Shown piece by piece: positions 8,484-17,215 of a stretch of DNA of 64,000 bases. Source of the DNA: Dactylosporangium sp040605635. Its GTDB lineage: Bacteria > Actinomycetota > Actinomycetes > Mycobacteriales > Micromonosporaceae. The translations under genes and the position numbers were made by a program. The stretch spans positions 200,529 through 264,528 of the forward strand of contig NZ_JBEXDG010000007.1 of assembly GCF_040605635.1 (NCBI RefSeq), written 5' to 3'. Under the pieces are notes generated by a model. That model ran no database searches and was not told the origin of the DNA. It saw only the letters and a list, made by a program, of their open reading frames with translations. How positions within the stretch are numbered: the first letter of the stretch is position 1; each line of letters begins with the position of its first letter.

Positions 8484-9821
8484 ATGCCGCTGCTCCTGCT
8501 GTCCTTGATGTCCGCAGCCCAGTTCCTCCTCGCGCTGGACTACTCGATCGTCTACGTGGCACTGCCGGGGATCGCGGCCGACCTGGGCCTTTCGCTCGCG
8601 GCAGCGCAGTGGGTGGTGAGCGCCTACGCGGTGCCGTTCGCCGGGTTCCTGCTCCTCGGCGGGCGGATCGCCGACCGGGTCGGCGCGGGCCGGCTCTACG
8701 TGGCGGCGACGGTCGCGTTCGGGGTGGCCTCGGTCGCCGGTGGGCTCGCCTCGTCGGGTGGGGTGCTGCTCGCGGCCCGGTTCGCGCAGGGCGCGGCGGC
8801 GGCGCTGCTGCAGCCGGCGATCCTGGGCCTGCTGGGCACCCTGTTCGCGGTGCGGTCGAGGGCGCTGTCGGTCTGGGGTGCGGTCGGCGCCTCAGGTCTG
8901 GCCGCGGGTGTCGTCCTGGGCGGCGTCCTCACCCGCACGTCGTGGCGCTGGACGTTCTACGTCAACGTGCCGGTGACCGTGCTGTGCGCCGTGGGTGGCG
9001 CGATCTGGCTGCGGTCCTCGCTGCGCGGCGGCGCCCGGATCCCCCTGCCGGGCGCGCTGCTCGGCACCGGCGCGGCGCTGGGCGCGGTCCTCGGCCTCAC
9101 CCTCGCCGGCACCAGCGGCTGGACCGCTCCCGTCACCGTCTCGGCCGTCGTGCTCACGGTCCTGCTCGGGGTGGGGTTCGCGGTGCACGAGCGCCGGTCC
9201 CGGACGCCGCTCGTCGAGCCGTCGCTGCGCCGGATCGGGAGCCTGCGGGTGGGCGCGGCGGCGACGGCGCTGTACATGGCCAGCGTCGGCTCCGAGTTCT
9301 ACGTGGTGACCCTGCTGCTGCAGTCGTCGCGCGGCTACTCCCCGCTCCTCGCGGGTCTGGCGTTCCTGCCCCTCGCCGCCCTGGTGACGGTGGGCAGCGC
9401 GGTCACCGGCCGGGCGGTGCGCCGGCTGGGCTCCCCCACGGTCCTCTCGGCCGGCTTCGCCCTGGCGGCGCTCGGGCTGGGCTGGCTGGCCCTGGCCACG
9501 GACGGCTCCTACGCCGCCGGGCTGCTGCCGGGGCTGCTGCTCAGCGGCTTCGCCCACGGCATGATCTACACCGCGATGTTCGTCCTGGGTGGGCGCGACG
9601 TCCCGGCCGAGCACCAGTCGGCGGCCGGGTCGGTGCTGACCACGTCGCAGTACCTCGCCGGGGCCGTGACCGTGGCGGTGCTGACGCTGGTCCTGAGCGG
9701 CGGCGGGTCGTTCGCGACCGCGTTCGCGATGACGGCGGCGGCCGCCCTGGCCGGCGCGGTGGTGGCCGCCGCCGGCCGCTCCCGTGATCCGGAAGAGATG
9801 TTGTCGCTCCAGCGGCAATAA
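8484..9821 (+). CDS. MFS drug/efflux transporter (DHA2-like)
   Basis: A 445-residue integral membrane protein with 12-14 predicted helices. LDYSIVYVALPGIAADL in helix 1 and GGRIADRVGAGRLY in the loop between helices 2 and 3 (MFS motif A) are typical of proton-driven drug:H+ antiporters. Divergently paired with a MerR regulator, so probably induced by the compound it exports; substrate unknown. The last codons form one arm of a strong hairpin shared with the convergent gnd gene. Confidence 0.9.
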   Translation: MPLLLLSLMSAAQFLLALDYSIVYVALPGIAADLGLSLAAAQWVVSAYAVPFAGFLLLGGRIADRVGAGRLYVAATVAFGVASVAGGLASSGGVLLAARFAQGAAAALLQPAILGLLGTLFAVRSRALSVWGAVGASGLAAGVVLGGVLTRTSWRWTFYVNVPVTVLCAVGGAIWLRSSLRGGARIPLPGALLGTGAALGAVLGLTLAGTSGWTAPVTVSAVVLTVLLGVGFAVHERRSRTPLVEPSLRRIGSLRVGAAATALYMASVGSEFYVVTLLLQSSRGYSPLLAGLAFLPLAALVTVGSAVTGRAVRRLGSPTVLSAGFALAALGLGWLALATDGSYAAGLLPGLLLSGFAHGMIYTAMFVLGGRDVPAEHQSAAGSVLTTSQYLAGAVTVAVLTLVLSGGGSFATAFAMTAAAALAGAVVAAAGRSRDPEEMLSLQRQ

Positions 9822-9838
9822 GTCTTCCGGATCACGGG
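9781..9838. terminator. Bidirectional terminator between MFS and gnd genes
   Basis: Perfect 16-bp inverted repeat: 9781-9796 with 9823-9838, loop 26 nt. The left arm lies inside the last codons of the MFS gene, so coding and termination functions overlap. Convergent genes on both sides. Confidence 0.7.
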
Positions 9839-9846
9839 GAACGGCG

Positions 9847-11283
9847 TCAGGCGGTGTGTTCCTTCTTGTCGCCGGCCCACTGGGTGTGGAAGGTGCCGTC
9901 GCGGTCGGTCCGGCGGTACGTGTGGGCGCCGAAGTTGTCCCGCAGGCCCTGGATGAGGGCGGCGGGCAGGCGTTCGGCGCGCAGGCCGTCGAAGTACGCC
10001 AGGGACGAGGAGAACGCGGGGGTCGGGATGCCCGCCTGGGCGGCGGCGACCACGACCCGGCGCCAGGAGGGGACGCCGGAGTTGACGGCGTCGGCGAAGT
10101 ACGGGGCGACCATGAGGCTCTTCAGCGACGGGTTCTCGTCGTAGGCCTCGCGGATGCGGTTGAGGAAGCGGGCGCGGATGATGCAGCCGCCGCGCCAGAT
10201 CGTGGAGACCGCGCCGCGGTCGATGTCCCAGCCGAACTCGGCGCTGCCGGCCTCGATGTGGTCGAAGCCCTGCGCGTACGCGACGATCTTCGACGCGTAG
10301 AGGGCGAGCCGCACGTCCTCGATGAACTGGTCCCGGTCGGTGACCGTCAGGCTCTCGGTGGTGGACGGGAAAGCCGACCGGGCGGCGGCGCGCTGGTCGG
10401 CGTGGCCGGACAGGGACCGGGCGAAGGTGGCCTCGGCGATGCCGGTGATCGGCACGCCCAGGTCCAGGGCGCTCTGCACGGTCCAGCGGCCCGTGCCCTT
10501 CTGCTCCGCCTGGTCCAGGACGATGTCGACGAAGGCCTTGCCGGTGTCGGCGTCGACGTGGCCGAGGACGTCGGCGGTGATCTCGATGAGGAAGGACTCG
10601 AGGTCGCCGGTGTTCCAGGTGCGGAAGATGTCGGCGATCTCCGCCGGGGTGGCGCCGATGCCGGCTCGCAGCAGGTCGTACGCCTCGGCGATGAGCTGCA
10701 TGTCGGCGTACTCGATGCCGTTGTGGACCATCTTCACGAAGTGCCCGGCGCCGTCGGGGCCGATGTGCACGCAGCACGGCGTCCCGTCCACGACGGCGGC
10801 GATCTTCTCGAACATCGGGCCGAGCGTCTGGTACGACTCCGGCGAGCCACCCGGCATGATCGACGGGCCGAGGAGGGCGCCCTCCTCGCCGCCGGAGACG
10901 CCGGTGCCCACGAAGTGCAGGTCGTGCGAGCGCAGCGCCTGCTCGCGGCGGCGGGTGTCGGCGAAGTGGGCGTTGCCCGCGTCGACGATCATGTCGCCGG
11001 GCTCCAGGAGCGGGACCAGCTCGTCGATGACGGCGTCGGTGGGGCCGCCGGCCTTCACCATGATGATGACGGCGCGGGGCCGGGCCAGGGACGCGACGAA
11101 GTCGGCCATCGACTCGCTCGGCACGAACGTGCCCTCGTGCCCGAACTCGTCGACGAGCTTGCGGGTGCGCTCGTAGGAACGGTTGTGCACGGCGACGGCG
11201 TATCCGTTGCGGGCCAGGTTCCGGGCCAGGTTACGTCCCATCACCGCGAGACCGGTCACGCCGATCTGAGCAAGGTCGGACAT
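9847..11283 (-). CDS. gnd: 6-phosphogluconate dehydrogenase, decarboxylating
   Basis: Cytosolic pentose-phosphate enzyme: 6-phosphogluconate + NAD(P)+ to ribulose 5-phosphate, CO2 and NAD(P)H. The 478 residues match the long-chain family length. Rossmann motif GVTGLAVMGRNLARNLA is at the N-terminus, HNRSYERT follows, and GPDGAGHFVKMVHNGIEYAD (about 180-200) is the family signature with the catalytic Lys and substrate Asn. ATG at 11283 with AGG upstream. No obvious operon partner. Confidence 0.96.
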   Translation of the reverse strand: MSDLAQIGVTGLAVMGRNLARNLARNGYAVAVHNRSYERTRKLVDEFGHEGTFVPSESMADFVASLARPRAVIIMVKAGGPTDAVIDELVPLLEPGDMIVDAGNAHFADTRRREQALRSHDLHFVGTGVSGGEEGALLGPSIMPGGSPESYQTLGPMFEKIAAVVDGTPCCVHIGPDGAGHFVKMVHNGIEYADMQLIAEAYDLLRAGIGATPAEIADIFRTWNTGDLESFLIEITADVLGHVDADTGKAFVDIVLDQAEQKGTGRWTVQSALDLGVPITGIAEATFARSLSGHADQRAAARSAFPSTTESLTVTDRDQFIEDVRLALYASKIVAYAQGFDHIEAGSAEFGWDIDRGAVSTIWRGGCIIRARFLNRIREAYDENPSLKSLMVAPYFADAVNSGVPSWRRVVVAAAQAGIPTPAFSSSLAYFDGLRAERLPAALIQGLRDNFGAHTYRRTDRDGTFHTQWAGDKKEHTA

Positions 11284-11495
11284 CTGAACCTCTCAAGTCA
11301 AAAGACGATCTCGCGCCGACCGGTGGTCACTACCCCGTGATCACGGTTCGAAGCGCGCGTCGGACCAGGCTACCCGCCGGCTGCCGCGCCTCAGCACGGC
11401 ACGGGCGACGGTTTCCAGGATCCAGGGATGCGTCCCACCACGTGGTCGGGCGGCCACTGTTCCGGCAAAACGGGCGAAGCCGGTCGTAACCCGCG

Positions 11496-12464
11496 ATGGC
11501 GGCCAAACGTTGGACGAAGGTGCACACCGACTCGCCGCCACCCACCCGCGTGCTGTACCTCGCCGGGTGGGGGCGCAGCGGCAGCACCCTCGCCGAGGGG
11601 ATGCTCGACCAGGTGCCGGGCCTCGTCGGCGTCGGTGAGATCAAGTTCCTGTGGGAACGCGGCCTGCTGCAGAACCGGCGGTGCAGCTGCGGCACGCCGC
11701 TGCGCTCCTGCGAGTTCTGGGTCGAGGTGCTGCACGAGGCGTTCGGCCGCGTCCCCGACGACGACGAGCTGCGCGAGCTCGACGAGGCGTCCCGCCGCTT
11801 CCGCACCCGGCACCTGCCGGGGCTGCTGCTGCGTCCCACGCATCCGCCCGACGCCGGGGAGCTGCGCTGGTACTACACGGTCCTGGCCGACCTGTACCGT
11901 GCCGTGGCGAAGGTCAGCGGCGCCGACGTCGTCGTGGACTCCTCGAAGTTCCCGTCCTACCTGACGGCGCTGCTGCAGGCGCCCGGCCTGGACGTGCGGG
12001 TGGCGCACATCGTGCGGGACCCGCGTGCCGTCGCGTACTCGTGGCAGCGGCACAAGGAGGACCCGGACGCCCCGAACGGCGAGCTGATGCCCCGGATGCA
12101 CCCGGCGTGCACGGCGTTGTACTGGTCGGCGTGGAACCTCGCGACCGAGCGGATCGCCCGCCGGGCGGCCCTGCCGTACCTGCGGTTCCGCTACGAGGAC
12201 CTGATCGCCGCACCGGACGCGACGCTGCGCGCGGTCACCCGGCTCAGCGGCGTCCCGGCGGCCGCGGTGCCCGTCGGCGACCGCGGTGAGCTGTTCGCGC
12301 ACCGCACCCACCAGGTGTCCGGCAACCCGGTCCGGTTCCGGTCGGGGCCGGTGCGGCTGCGCCTGGACGACGAGTGGACGACCGGGATGGCGCCGCGCCA
12401 CCGGCGGCTCACCGGGGCCGTCACGGTGCCGCTGCGGCACCGGTACGGCTACCGCGACTCCTGA
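11496..12464 (+). CDS. Sulfotransferase family protein
   Basis: A 322-residue protein expected to transfer sulfate from PAPS. The 5'-phosphosulfate loop LAGWGRSGSTLAEGM (about 23-37) and the 3'-phosphate region AHIVRDPRAVAYSWQR (about 167-182) are in the right order. A Cys-rich stretch (RRCSCGTPLRSCEFW, about 62-76) is unusual but recurs in bacterial members. Acceptor unknown. It is 51 bp upstream of an LCP gene on the same strand, which hints at modification of a cell-envelope glycan (inference). Confidence 0.85.
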   Translation: MAAKRWTKVHTDSPPPTRVLYLAGWGRSGSTLAEGMLDQVPGLVGVGEIKFLWERGLLQNRRCSCGTPLRSCEFWVEVLHEAFGRVPDDDELRELDEASRRFRTRHLPGLLLRPTHPPDAGELRWYYTVLADLYRAVAKVSGADVVVDSSKFPSYLTALLQAPGLDVRVAHIVRDPRAVAYSWQRHKEDPDAPNGELMPRMHPACTALYWSAWNLATERIARRAALPYLRFRYEDLIAAPDATLRAVTRLSGVPAAAVPVGDRGELFAHRTHQVSGNPVRFRSGPVRLRLDDEWTTGMAPRHRRLTGAVTVPLRHRYGYRDS

Positions 12465-12515
12465 GGACACCTGAGGACTCCTCATCTGCGCCGCCGCGCG
12501 GCCGATGGGGACGTC

Positions 12516-13640
12516 GTGACGTGGCGTGGGCTTCTGGTCACGGCCGCCACCCTGGTCGTGCTCGGCGGCGGCGGTACCGTCGCGTGGCGGCACTACGAGG
12601 GCACCGTCGACCAGATGGAGCTGCTCGGCGACGCGGCGAGAGACCGGCCGCCGCCGCGGGAGATCACCATCGAGTCGGCGCCCCGGGTCGGCGGCTCCGG
12701 GCGTCCGTCGCCCTTCCCCGCGTCGGACCAGCCGGGGCGCAACATCCTGCTGGTCGGCATCGACGCGCGACCCGGCGAGGACCAGGCCGGCGCGCGGGCC
12801 GACTCGATCATCGTGGTGCACGTGTCGGCGGGCGGCGACCGGGCCTGGCTGGTGTCGCTGCCGCGGGACACGCGGGTGGAGATCCCCGGGCACGGCACCG
12901 GCAAGCTCAACGCCGCGTTCGCCGAAGGGTCGCGGGAGGGCGGGCGGGCCGGCGGGTTCGCGCTGCTCGCCACGACCGTGCGGCGCCTCACCGGCCTCGC
13001 GTTCGACGCGGGCGCGATCATCGACTTCGCCGGGCTGCGCCGGATCGTCGACGCGGTCGGCGGCGTCGACCTGTGCGTCGACACGCAGACCGTGTCCGTG
13101 CACATCGGGTGGGACGCCGCCGGCAGGCAGACCGCGCCGTTCCGGCTGATCCCCCCGACGTTCCGGCCGGAGCGCATCGCCGGTGCCAGGCCGCAGGTGT
13201 ACGAGGTGGGCTGCCGGCACTTCGCCGGATGGGAGGCCCTGGACTATGTGCGGCAGCGGGAGCTCCTCCCGGACGGCGACTACGGCCGGCAGCGGCACCA
13301 GCAGCAGCTGATCACGGCTCTGGCGCACCGGGTCACGTCGGCCGGCGTGCTGACCAGTCCCTTGGCGCTGAACCGGACGCTGACGGCGGTCGGCGAGTCG
13401 CTGACGTTCGACGGCAACGGCCGGTCCGTCGGCGACTGGCTGCTCCTGCTGCGCGGGCTGCGGCCGGACGCGGTGACGATGCTGCGGACCAACGGCGGGA
13501 AGTTCAACGCCGCGAACCGCAACGGCACGGCGTACGAGCAGCTCGACCCCGTTTCGACGGCGCTGTTCGAGGCGGCGCGCGCGGACCGGCTCGACGCGTT
13601 CGCCGAGGCGCACCCTGACTGGGTCATCCAGCCGTCCTGA
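12516..13640 (+). CDS. LytR-CpsA-Psr (LCP) family cell-wall glycopolymer ligase
   Basis: A 374-residue protein with an N-terminal membrane anchor (LLVTAATLVVLGGGGTVAW) and an extracytoplasmic LCP domain. Family signatures present: ILLVGIDARPGEDQAGARAD, WLVSLPRDTRVEIPGHGTGK with the phosphate-binding Arg, and LDYVRQR. LCP enzymes move undecaprenyl-phosphate-linked polymers onto peptidoglycan (or arabinogalactan in mycolata). GTG start at 12516. Confidence 0.9.
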   Translation: MTWRGLLVTAATLVVLGGGGTVAWRHYEGTVDQMELLGDAARDRPPPREITIESAPRVGGSGRPSPFPASDQPGRNILLVGIDARPGEDQAGARADSIIVVHVSAGGDRAWLVSLPRDTRVEIPGHGTGKLNAAFAEGSREGGRAGGFALLATTVRRLTGLAFDAGAIIDFAGLRRIVDAVGGVDLCVDTQTVSVHIGWDAAGRQTAPFRLIPPTFRPERIAGARPQVYEVGCRHFAGWEALDYVRQRELLPDGDYGRQRHQQQLITALAHRVTSAGVLTSPLALNRTLTAVGESLTFDGNGRSVGDWLLLLRGLRPDAVTMLRTNGGKFNAANRNGTAYEQLDPVSTALFEAARADRLDAFAEAHPDWVIQPS

Positions 13641-13708
13641 TCTCTGCAACTTTCCTGCAAACGCAGGGCATTGACTCCGCTCCGCGCCAGGTGGGACGTT
13701 GGCGCCCT

Positions 13709-13724
13709 AGGAATGCGCTTTCCT
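13709..13724. promoter_or_regulatory. Possible LacI-like operator upstream of the pectate lyase
   Basis: AGGAATGCGCTTTCCT is palindromic at 14 of 16 positions with a GCGC centre, like many LacI operators. It ends 22 bp before the pectate lyase ATG, a repressing position. Only one copy seen. Confidence 0.35.
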
Positions 13725-13746
13725 CTGCCTTTCTCGGGAGTCCCGC

Positions 13747-15060
13747 ATGCGCAAGACCACCGTCGTGGCCGCCGCCCTCGCCGGCGCGGCCCTGCTGGCG
13801 GGCGTGGCCGTCAACGCGTCCGCCGGCTCGTTACCGTCCGCCGCCCTCGCCCTGGCCCGCCAGCCGCTGCCCGCCGGGGACGGCTGGGCGTCCGACACGA
13901 CCGGCACCACCGGCGGCTCCGCCGCCACCGCCGACCACGTCTTCACCGTCCGCACCCGCGACGAGCTCGCCGCCGCCGTCGCCGGCGACACCCCGAAGAT
14001 CGTGTTCGTGGCCGGCGGGATCGACGCGAACGCCGGCCGCACCTGCGCCGACTACGCCGACCCGGCGTACAGCCTCGACGCGTTCCTGGCCGCCTACGAC
14101 CCGGCGGTCTGGGGCCGCGCCACCAAGCCGTCGGGCCCCCTGGAGGACGCCCGGGTCCGCTCGGCGAAGAACCAGGGCGCGCTGGTCAACATCAAGGTCG
14201 GCGGCAACACCACGATCATCGGCCTCGGCGGCTCGAAGATCAGCGGCGCCAACCTGCTCATCGACAAGGTCGACAACGTCATCCTGCGCAACCTGCGCTT
14301 CGAGGACGCCTACGACTGCTTCCCCTCCTGGGACCCGACCGACGGCGCGCTCGGCAACTGGAACTCCCTCTACGACACGGTGACCGTCACCGGCGCCACC
14401 CACGTGTGGGCGGACCACAACAACTTCAGCGACGGCAACAACACCGACGACACCCAGCCGCTGTACTTCGGCCGCCCGTACCAGGTGCACGACGGCGCCC
14501 TCGACGTGATCCGCGCGGCGGACCTCGTCACCATCTCCTGGAACACCTTCTTCGACCACGACAAGACGATGCTCATCGGCTCGTCGAACACCGTCGGCGC
14601 CGACGTCGGCAAGCTGCGCGTCACCATCCACCACAACCGCTTCGCCAACGTGGGCCAGCGGGTGCCGCGGGTCCGCTTCGGTCAGGTCGACGTCTACTCC
14701 AACTACTTCTACGCCACCGACGAGGACACCTACACCTACTCGTGGGGCGTCGGCGTCTACGCGTCCGTGTACGCGGAGAACAACTTCCTGCTGCGCAGCG
14801 CGGACCTGCCGCTGTCCTCGGTCGTCTACGACTGGCGCGGCACCGCCCCGGGCGCCATCACCGAGCTCGGCACGGCGACCAGGGTCGGGACGGGACCGGT
14901 GTCGCAGGTGAACCTGGTCGCGGAGTACAACGCCACGCACGACCCGGACCTGCCCGCCTCGACGTGGGTGCCCACCCTGCGCGCCGCCGCCCCTGACCCG
15001 GCCACGGCGGTCCCGGCCCTGGTCACCGCTCGCGCCGGCGCCGGCAAGCTCGGCTTCTAG
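13747..15060 (+). CDS. Secreted pectate lyase, polysaccharide lyase family 1
   Basis: Extracellular lyase of 437 residues: signal peptide (about 1-26) and a right-handed parallel beta-helix. DNVILRNLRFEDAYDCFPSW, ATHVWADHNNFSDGN, the WNTFFDHDKTMLIGSS strand and HHNRFANVGQRVPRVRFGQV (with the catalytic Arg) are the PL1 signature segments with Ca2+-binding Asp residues. It cleaves polygalacturonate by beta-elimination. No binding module. Stand-alone gene with its own leader. Confidence 0.93.
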   Translation: MRKTTVVAAALAGAALLAGVAVNASAGSLPSAALALARQPLPAGDGWASDTTGTTGGSAATADHVFTVRTRDELAAAVAGDTPKIVFVAGGIDANAGRTCADYADPAYSLDAFLAAYDPAVWGRATKPSGPLEDARVRSAKNQGALVNIKVGGNTTIIGLGGSKISGANLLIDKVDNVILRNLRFEDAYDCFPSWDPTDGALGNWNSLYDTVTVTGATHVWADHNNFSDGNNTDDTQPLYFGRPYQVHDGALDVIRAADLVTISWNTFFDHDKTMLIGSSNTVGADVGKLRVTIHHNRFANVGQRVPRVRFGQVDVYSNYFYATDEDTYTYSWGVGVYASVYAENNFLLRSADLPLSSVVYDWRGTAPGAITELGTATRVGTGPVSQVNLVAEYNATHDPDLPASTWVPTLRAAAPDPATAVPALVTARAGAGKLGF

Positions 15061-15073
15061 CCCGCCACGGGCA

Positions 15074-15871
15074 TCAGGGCAGGTGCACGATGCCGTGGCC
15101 GTCGTCGGTCGGGAGGTCGCCGGCGGTCACGGCACGCACCTGCAGGAACGTGAGGTCCGCGGCGCCGGTGAGGACACTGGCGAACGCGGTCTCGGCGGCG
15201 TCGGCGCCGGTCGCGATGCGGATCAGGCTCTGCCGCGGCGCGAGACCGGTCGCGTCCACGACCCGCCACTCGTCGTCGACGGCGACCTCGACGACCGCGT
15301 GGAAGTCCATCGGGGACAGGCCCGGCGCGTAGACCGCGGCGGTGCGGGCCGGGATGTTGACGGACCTGGCGAGGGCCGCGACCAGGTGCGCGAAGTCGCG
15401 GCAGACCCCGGCGCCGGACAGCAGCGTCTCGGTCGCGTCGGTGGTGCCGGTGGAGGTGCCCGCCTCGTAGCGGGTGTGCCGGTGCACGTAGTCGACGATC
15501 CCGGCGACGGTGTCCGCGTGCGACGGCGCGAAGCGCTGGAACTCCCGTGCCGCGAACCCGGCGAGCCGGTCCGACGGGCAGTACCGGCTGGGTCTCGTCG
15601 CGGCGATGCGCTGGCCCAGGTCGAGCCGCTCCGGCCCACCCCGTCGCACCGTGACGTCGGCGGTGTAGTCGACGTGCAGCAGCCCCGGCGCCACCGTCAG
15701 GTAGTGCCCACCGGCCACCACTCTGACCGCGACCGGGTCGCCGTCGAGCCGCACGTCGAGGGTCTCCTCGACGGTCACGCCCGGGCGTGGGCAGACCGCG
15801 ATCATCAACTGGACCTCGGCCGCCTCGCGGACCTCGAACTCCAGGGTGCTACCGACCTGCGCGTCCACCAT
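15074..15871 (-). CDS. Transglutaminase-like cysteine protease family protein
   Basis: A 265-residue cytosolic protein with an N-terminal beta domain and a transglutaminase-like core. The Cys-His-Asp triad is visible in SGAGVCRDFAHL, MDFHAVVEVAV and WRVVDATGLAPR. Bacterial members are often annotated as transglutaminases, but most are probably proteases or amidases; substrate unknown. No signal peptide. Convergent with the pectate lyase, 13 bp between stops. Confidence 0.88.
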   Translation of the reverse strand: MVDAQVGSTLEFEVREAAEVQLMIAVCPRPGVTVEETLDVRLDGDPVAVRVVAGGHYLTVAPGLLHVDYTADVTVRRGGPERLDLGQRIAATRPSRYCPSDRLAGFAAREFQRFAPSHADTVAGIVDYVHRHTRYEAGTSTGTTDATETLLSGAGVCRDFAHLVAALARSVNIPARTAAVYAPGLSPMDFHAVVEVAVDDEWRVVDATGLAPRQSLIRIATGADAAETAFASVLTGAADLTFLQVRAVTAGDLPTDDGHGIVHLP

Positions 15872-16008
15872 GCGTCGTTCTTACCCATCGGCGGCCCCGA
15901 ACGCATCAGCCGCGGCACGCGACCCACGACACATGTGTTCTGCAACGTTCGACGTAGAAGTCGGCGCGGAACCGTGCGCATGATGGCGGCTCCGTCAATG
16001 TCGATGCG

Positions 16009-16046
16009 GCGGGACGGTCCCATCCTCCAAGACCGAACCGTCCCGC
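16009..16046 (+). repeat. Inverted repeat in the leader of the small membrane protein gene
   Basis: GCGGGACGGT (16009-16018) and its exact complement ACCGTCCCGC (16037-16046), 18-nt loop, ending 26 bp before the ATG at 16073. It could be a leader hairpin or an operator; no T-run, so a terminator is unlikely. Confidence 0.5.
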
Positions 16047-16072
16047 TGCTCCCCGTGAGGAGCCCCTCCATC

Positions 16073-16510
16073 ATGTCCTATGACACGCTGACCCGGTCCG
16101 TCGTTTTCGTCGTGGCCCTCGCGGCCCTGCTCGTCGGGCACTCCCTCGGCGATCACGTGGCGCAGACCGACCGGCAGGCGGCGCACAAGTCGGCGCCCGG
16201 CGGCGCCGGCTGGCGCGCCCTCGCCGGGCACCTGCTCACCTACCACCTGATGGTCACCGCCGCGCTGCTGCTGACCTGCGCGGCGCTGCGGCTGCCGCTG
16301 TCCGCGACGGGCGTCACCGCCGGGATCGCGTTCTCCGCCGTGACGCACGGCCTGCTCGACCGCCGCTGGCCGGTCCGCGCGGTGCTGCGCGCGACGGGCT
16401 CCCCCCAGTTCGCCGACACGACGAGCCCCGTCTGCGGCATGTACGTCGCCGACCAGGCCCTCCACCAGGCGTCGCTGCTGGTCGCGGCCCTGCTCATCGC
16501 CGGCCTGTAG
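16073..16510 (+). CDS. Small integral membrane protein, DUF3307-like
   Basis: A 145-residue protein with about four transmembrane helices. HSLGDHVAQTDRQAAHK after the first helix and GHLLTYHLMVTAALLL resemble DUF3307 proteins (conserved His/Asp/Gln in the first loop). Function unknown. ATG at 16073 with GAGGAG rather far upstream. The leader holds a 10-bp inverted repeat. The damaged sigma gene follows after 41 bp. Confidence 0.65.
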   Translation: MSYDTLTRSVVFVVALAALLVGHSLGDHVAQTDRQAAHKSAPGGAGWRALAGHLLTYHLMVTAALLLTCAALRLPLSATGVTAGIAFSAVTHGLLDRRWPVRAVLRATGSPQFADTTSPVCGMYVADQALHQASLLVAALLIAGL

Positions 16511-16551
16511 GTCCGGTGCAACACTCCGGGGGGTCCGGGCGTGATACCGGC

Positions 16552-17137
16552 ATGCCAGCCCCACCGGACGACTTCGCGGAGCTGTACCGCGCCCAGTTCA
16601 CCAGGGTCGCGGTGCAGCTCTACGCGTACCTCGGCGACCATACCGAAGCGCAGGACCTGGCCCAGGAGGCGTTCTGCCGCGCCCTGGAACGATGGCCGGC
16701 GATCTCCGGCTACGCCGACCCGGCCGCCTGGGTGCGCCACGTGGCGTGGAACCTCGCGACCAGCCGGCTGCGCCGCCTGCAGAGCGCGCTGCGCTTCCTG
16801 CAGCGCCAGCGCACCCCGGAGCCGGTGCAGGGCCCGTCCCCGGACCGCCTGGTCCTGCTCGACGCCCTCGCCAAGCTCCCGGCCGCCCAGCGCCGCGCCC
16901 TCGTCCTGCGGCACCTGGGCCAGCTGACCGCGGTCGAGATCGCCGAACAGGAGGGCGTCGCCGAGGGCACGGTCCGCTCCTGGCTGAGCCGTGGCCGCAC
17001 CGCCCTCGCCGCCGATGAGCGGCGCGCCGGTCCTCACGCGGCTGCCCGACGGGAAGGTGCTCATGCACTACCCGGGCGACCTCGACCACCCGGTCGCGGT
17101 GGGCACGACCGACGGTCCGTGGGTCCTCTACACGTGA
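16552..17137 (+). pseudogene. Sigma-70 (SigE/ECF-like) factor gene with lost 3' end
   Basis: The ATG at 16552 opens an intact region 2 (HTEAQDLAQEAFCRALERW) and region 4 (LPAAQRRALVLRHLGQLTAV, then GTVRSWLSRGRTALAA). After about residue 153 the sequence stops resembling a sigma factor, and the frame has no stop until 18081, where it has merged with the DUF393 frame. Another frame at 17015-17137 encodes what looks like the tail of a second protein. The simplest reading is a deletion that fused the sigma gene to the end of its neighbour. A sequencing error or a live protein with a junk tail cannot be excluded. Confidence 0.55.
17015..17137 (+). pseudogene. 40-codon remnant of a lost gene
   Basis: Frame +1 relative to the sigma gene encodes MSGAPVLTRLPDGKVLMHYP and 20 further residues ending GTTDGPWVLYT before a TGA. 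It reads like the C-terminus of a beta-rich protein rather than a shadow. It has no RBS and begins exactly where sigma similarity ends. Identity unknown. Confidence 0.4.
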
Positions 17138-17151
17138 GAGCGGGCACACAA

Positions 17152-17202
17152 TTGAACGCGTTCAAGAACGGGTCTACCGTGAGCGTAGTTGAACACGTTC
17201 AA
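17152..17202 (+). promoter_or_regulatory. TetR operators and promoter of the 17216-18745 operon
   Basis: Two 14-bp sites: TTGAACGCGTTCAA (17152-17165, perfect palindrome) and TTGAACACGTTCAA (17189-17202, one mismatch), centres 37 bp apart. TTGAAC of site 1 can serve as -35, and TACCGT (17175-17180) is 17 bp downstream as -10. Site 2 then covers the start of the transcript. The operon's last gene is a TetR repressor. Confidence 0.75.
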
Positions 17203-17215
17203 GAAGGGCCGGGTC

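Noticed and set aside
11335..11346. Palindrome CCGTGATCACGG upstream of gnd
   Set aside because: A single 12-bp dyad without a second copy or nearby regulator; not enough to call an operator.
17189..17215. Upstream TTG start for the 17216 membrane protein
   Set aside because: It lies inside the second TetR operator and adds only Lys/Arg-rich codons before the first helix.
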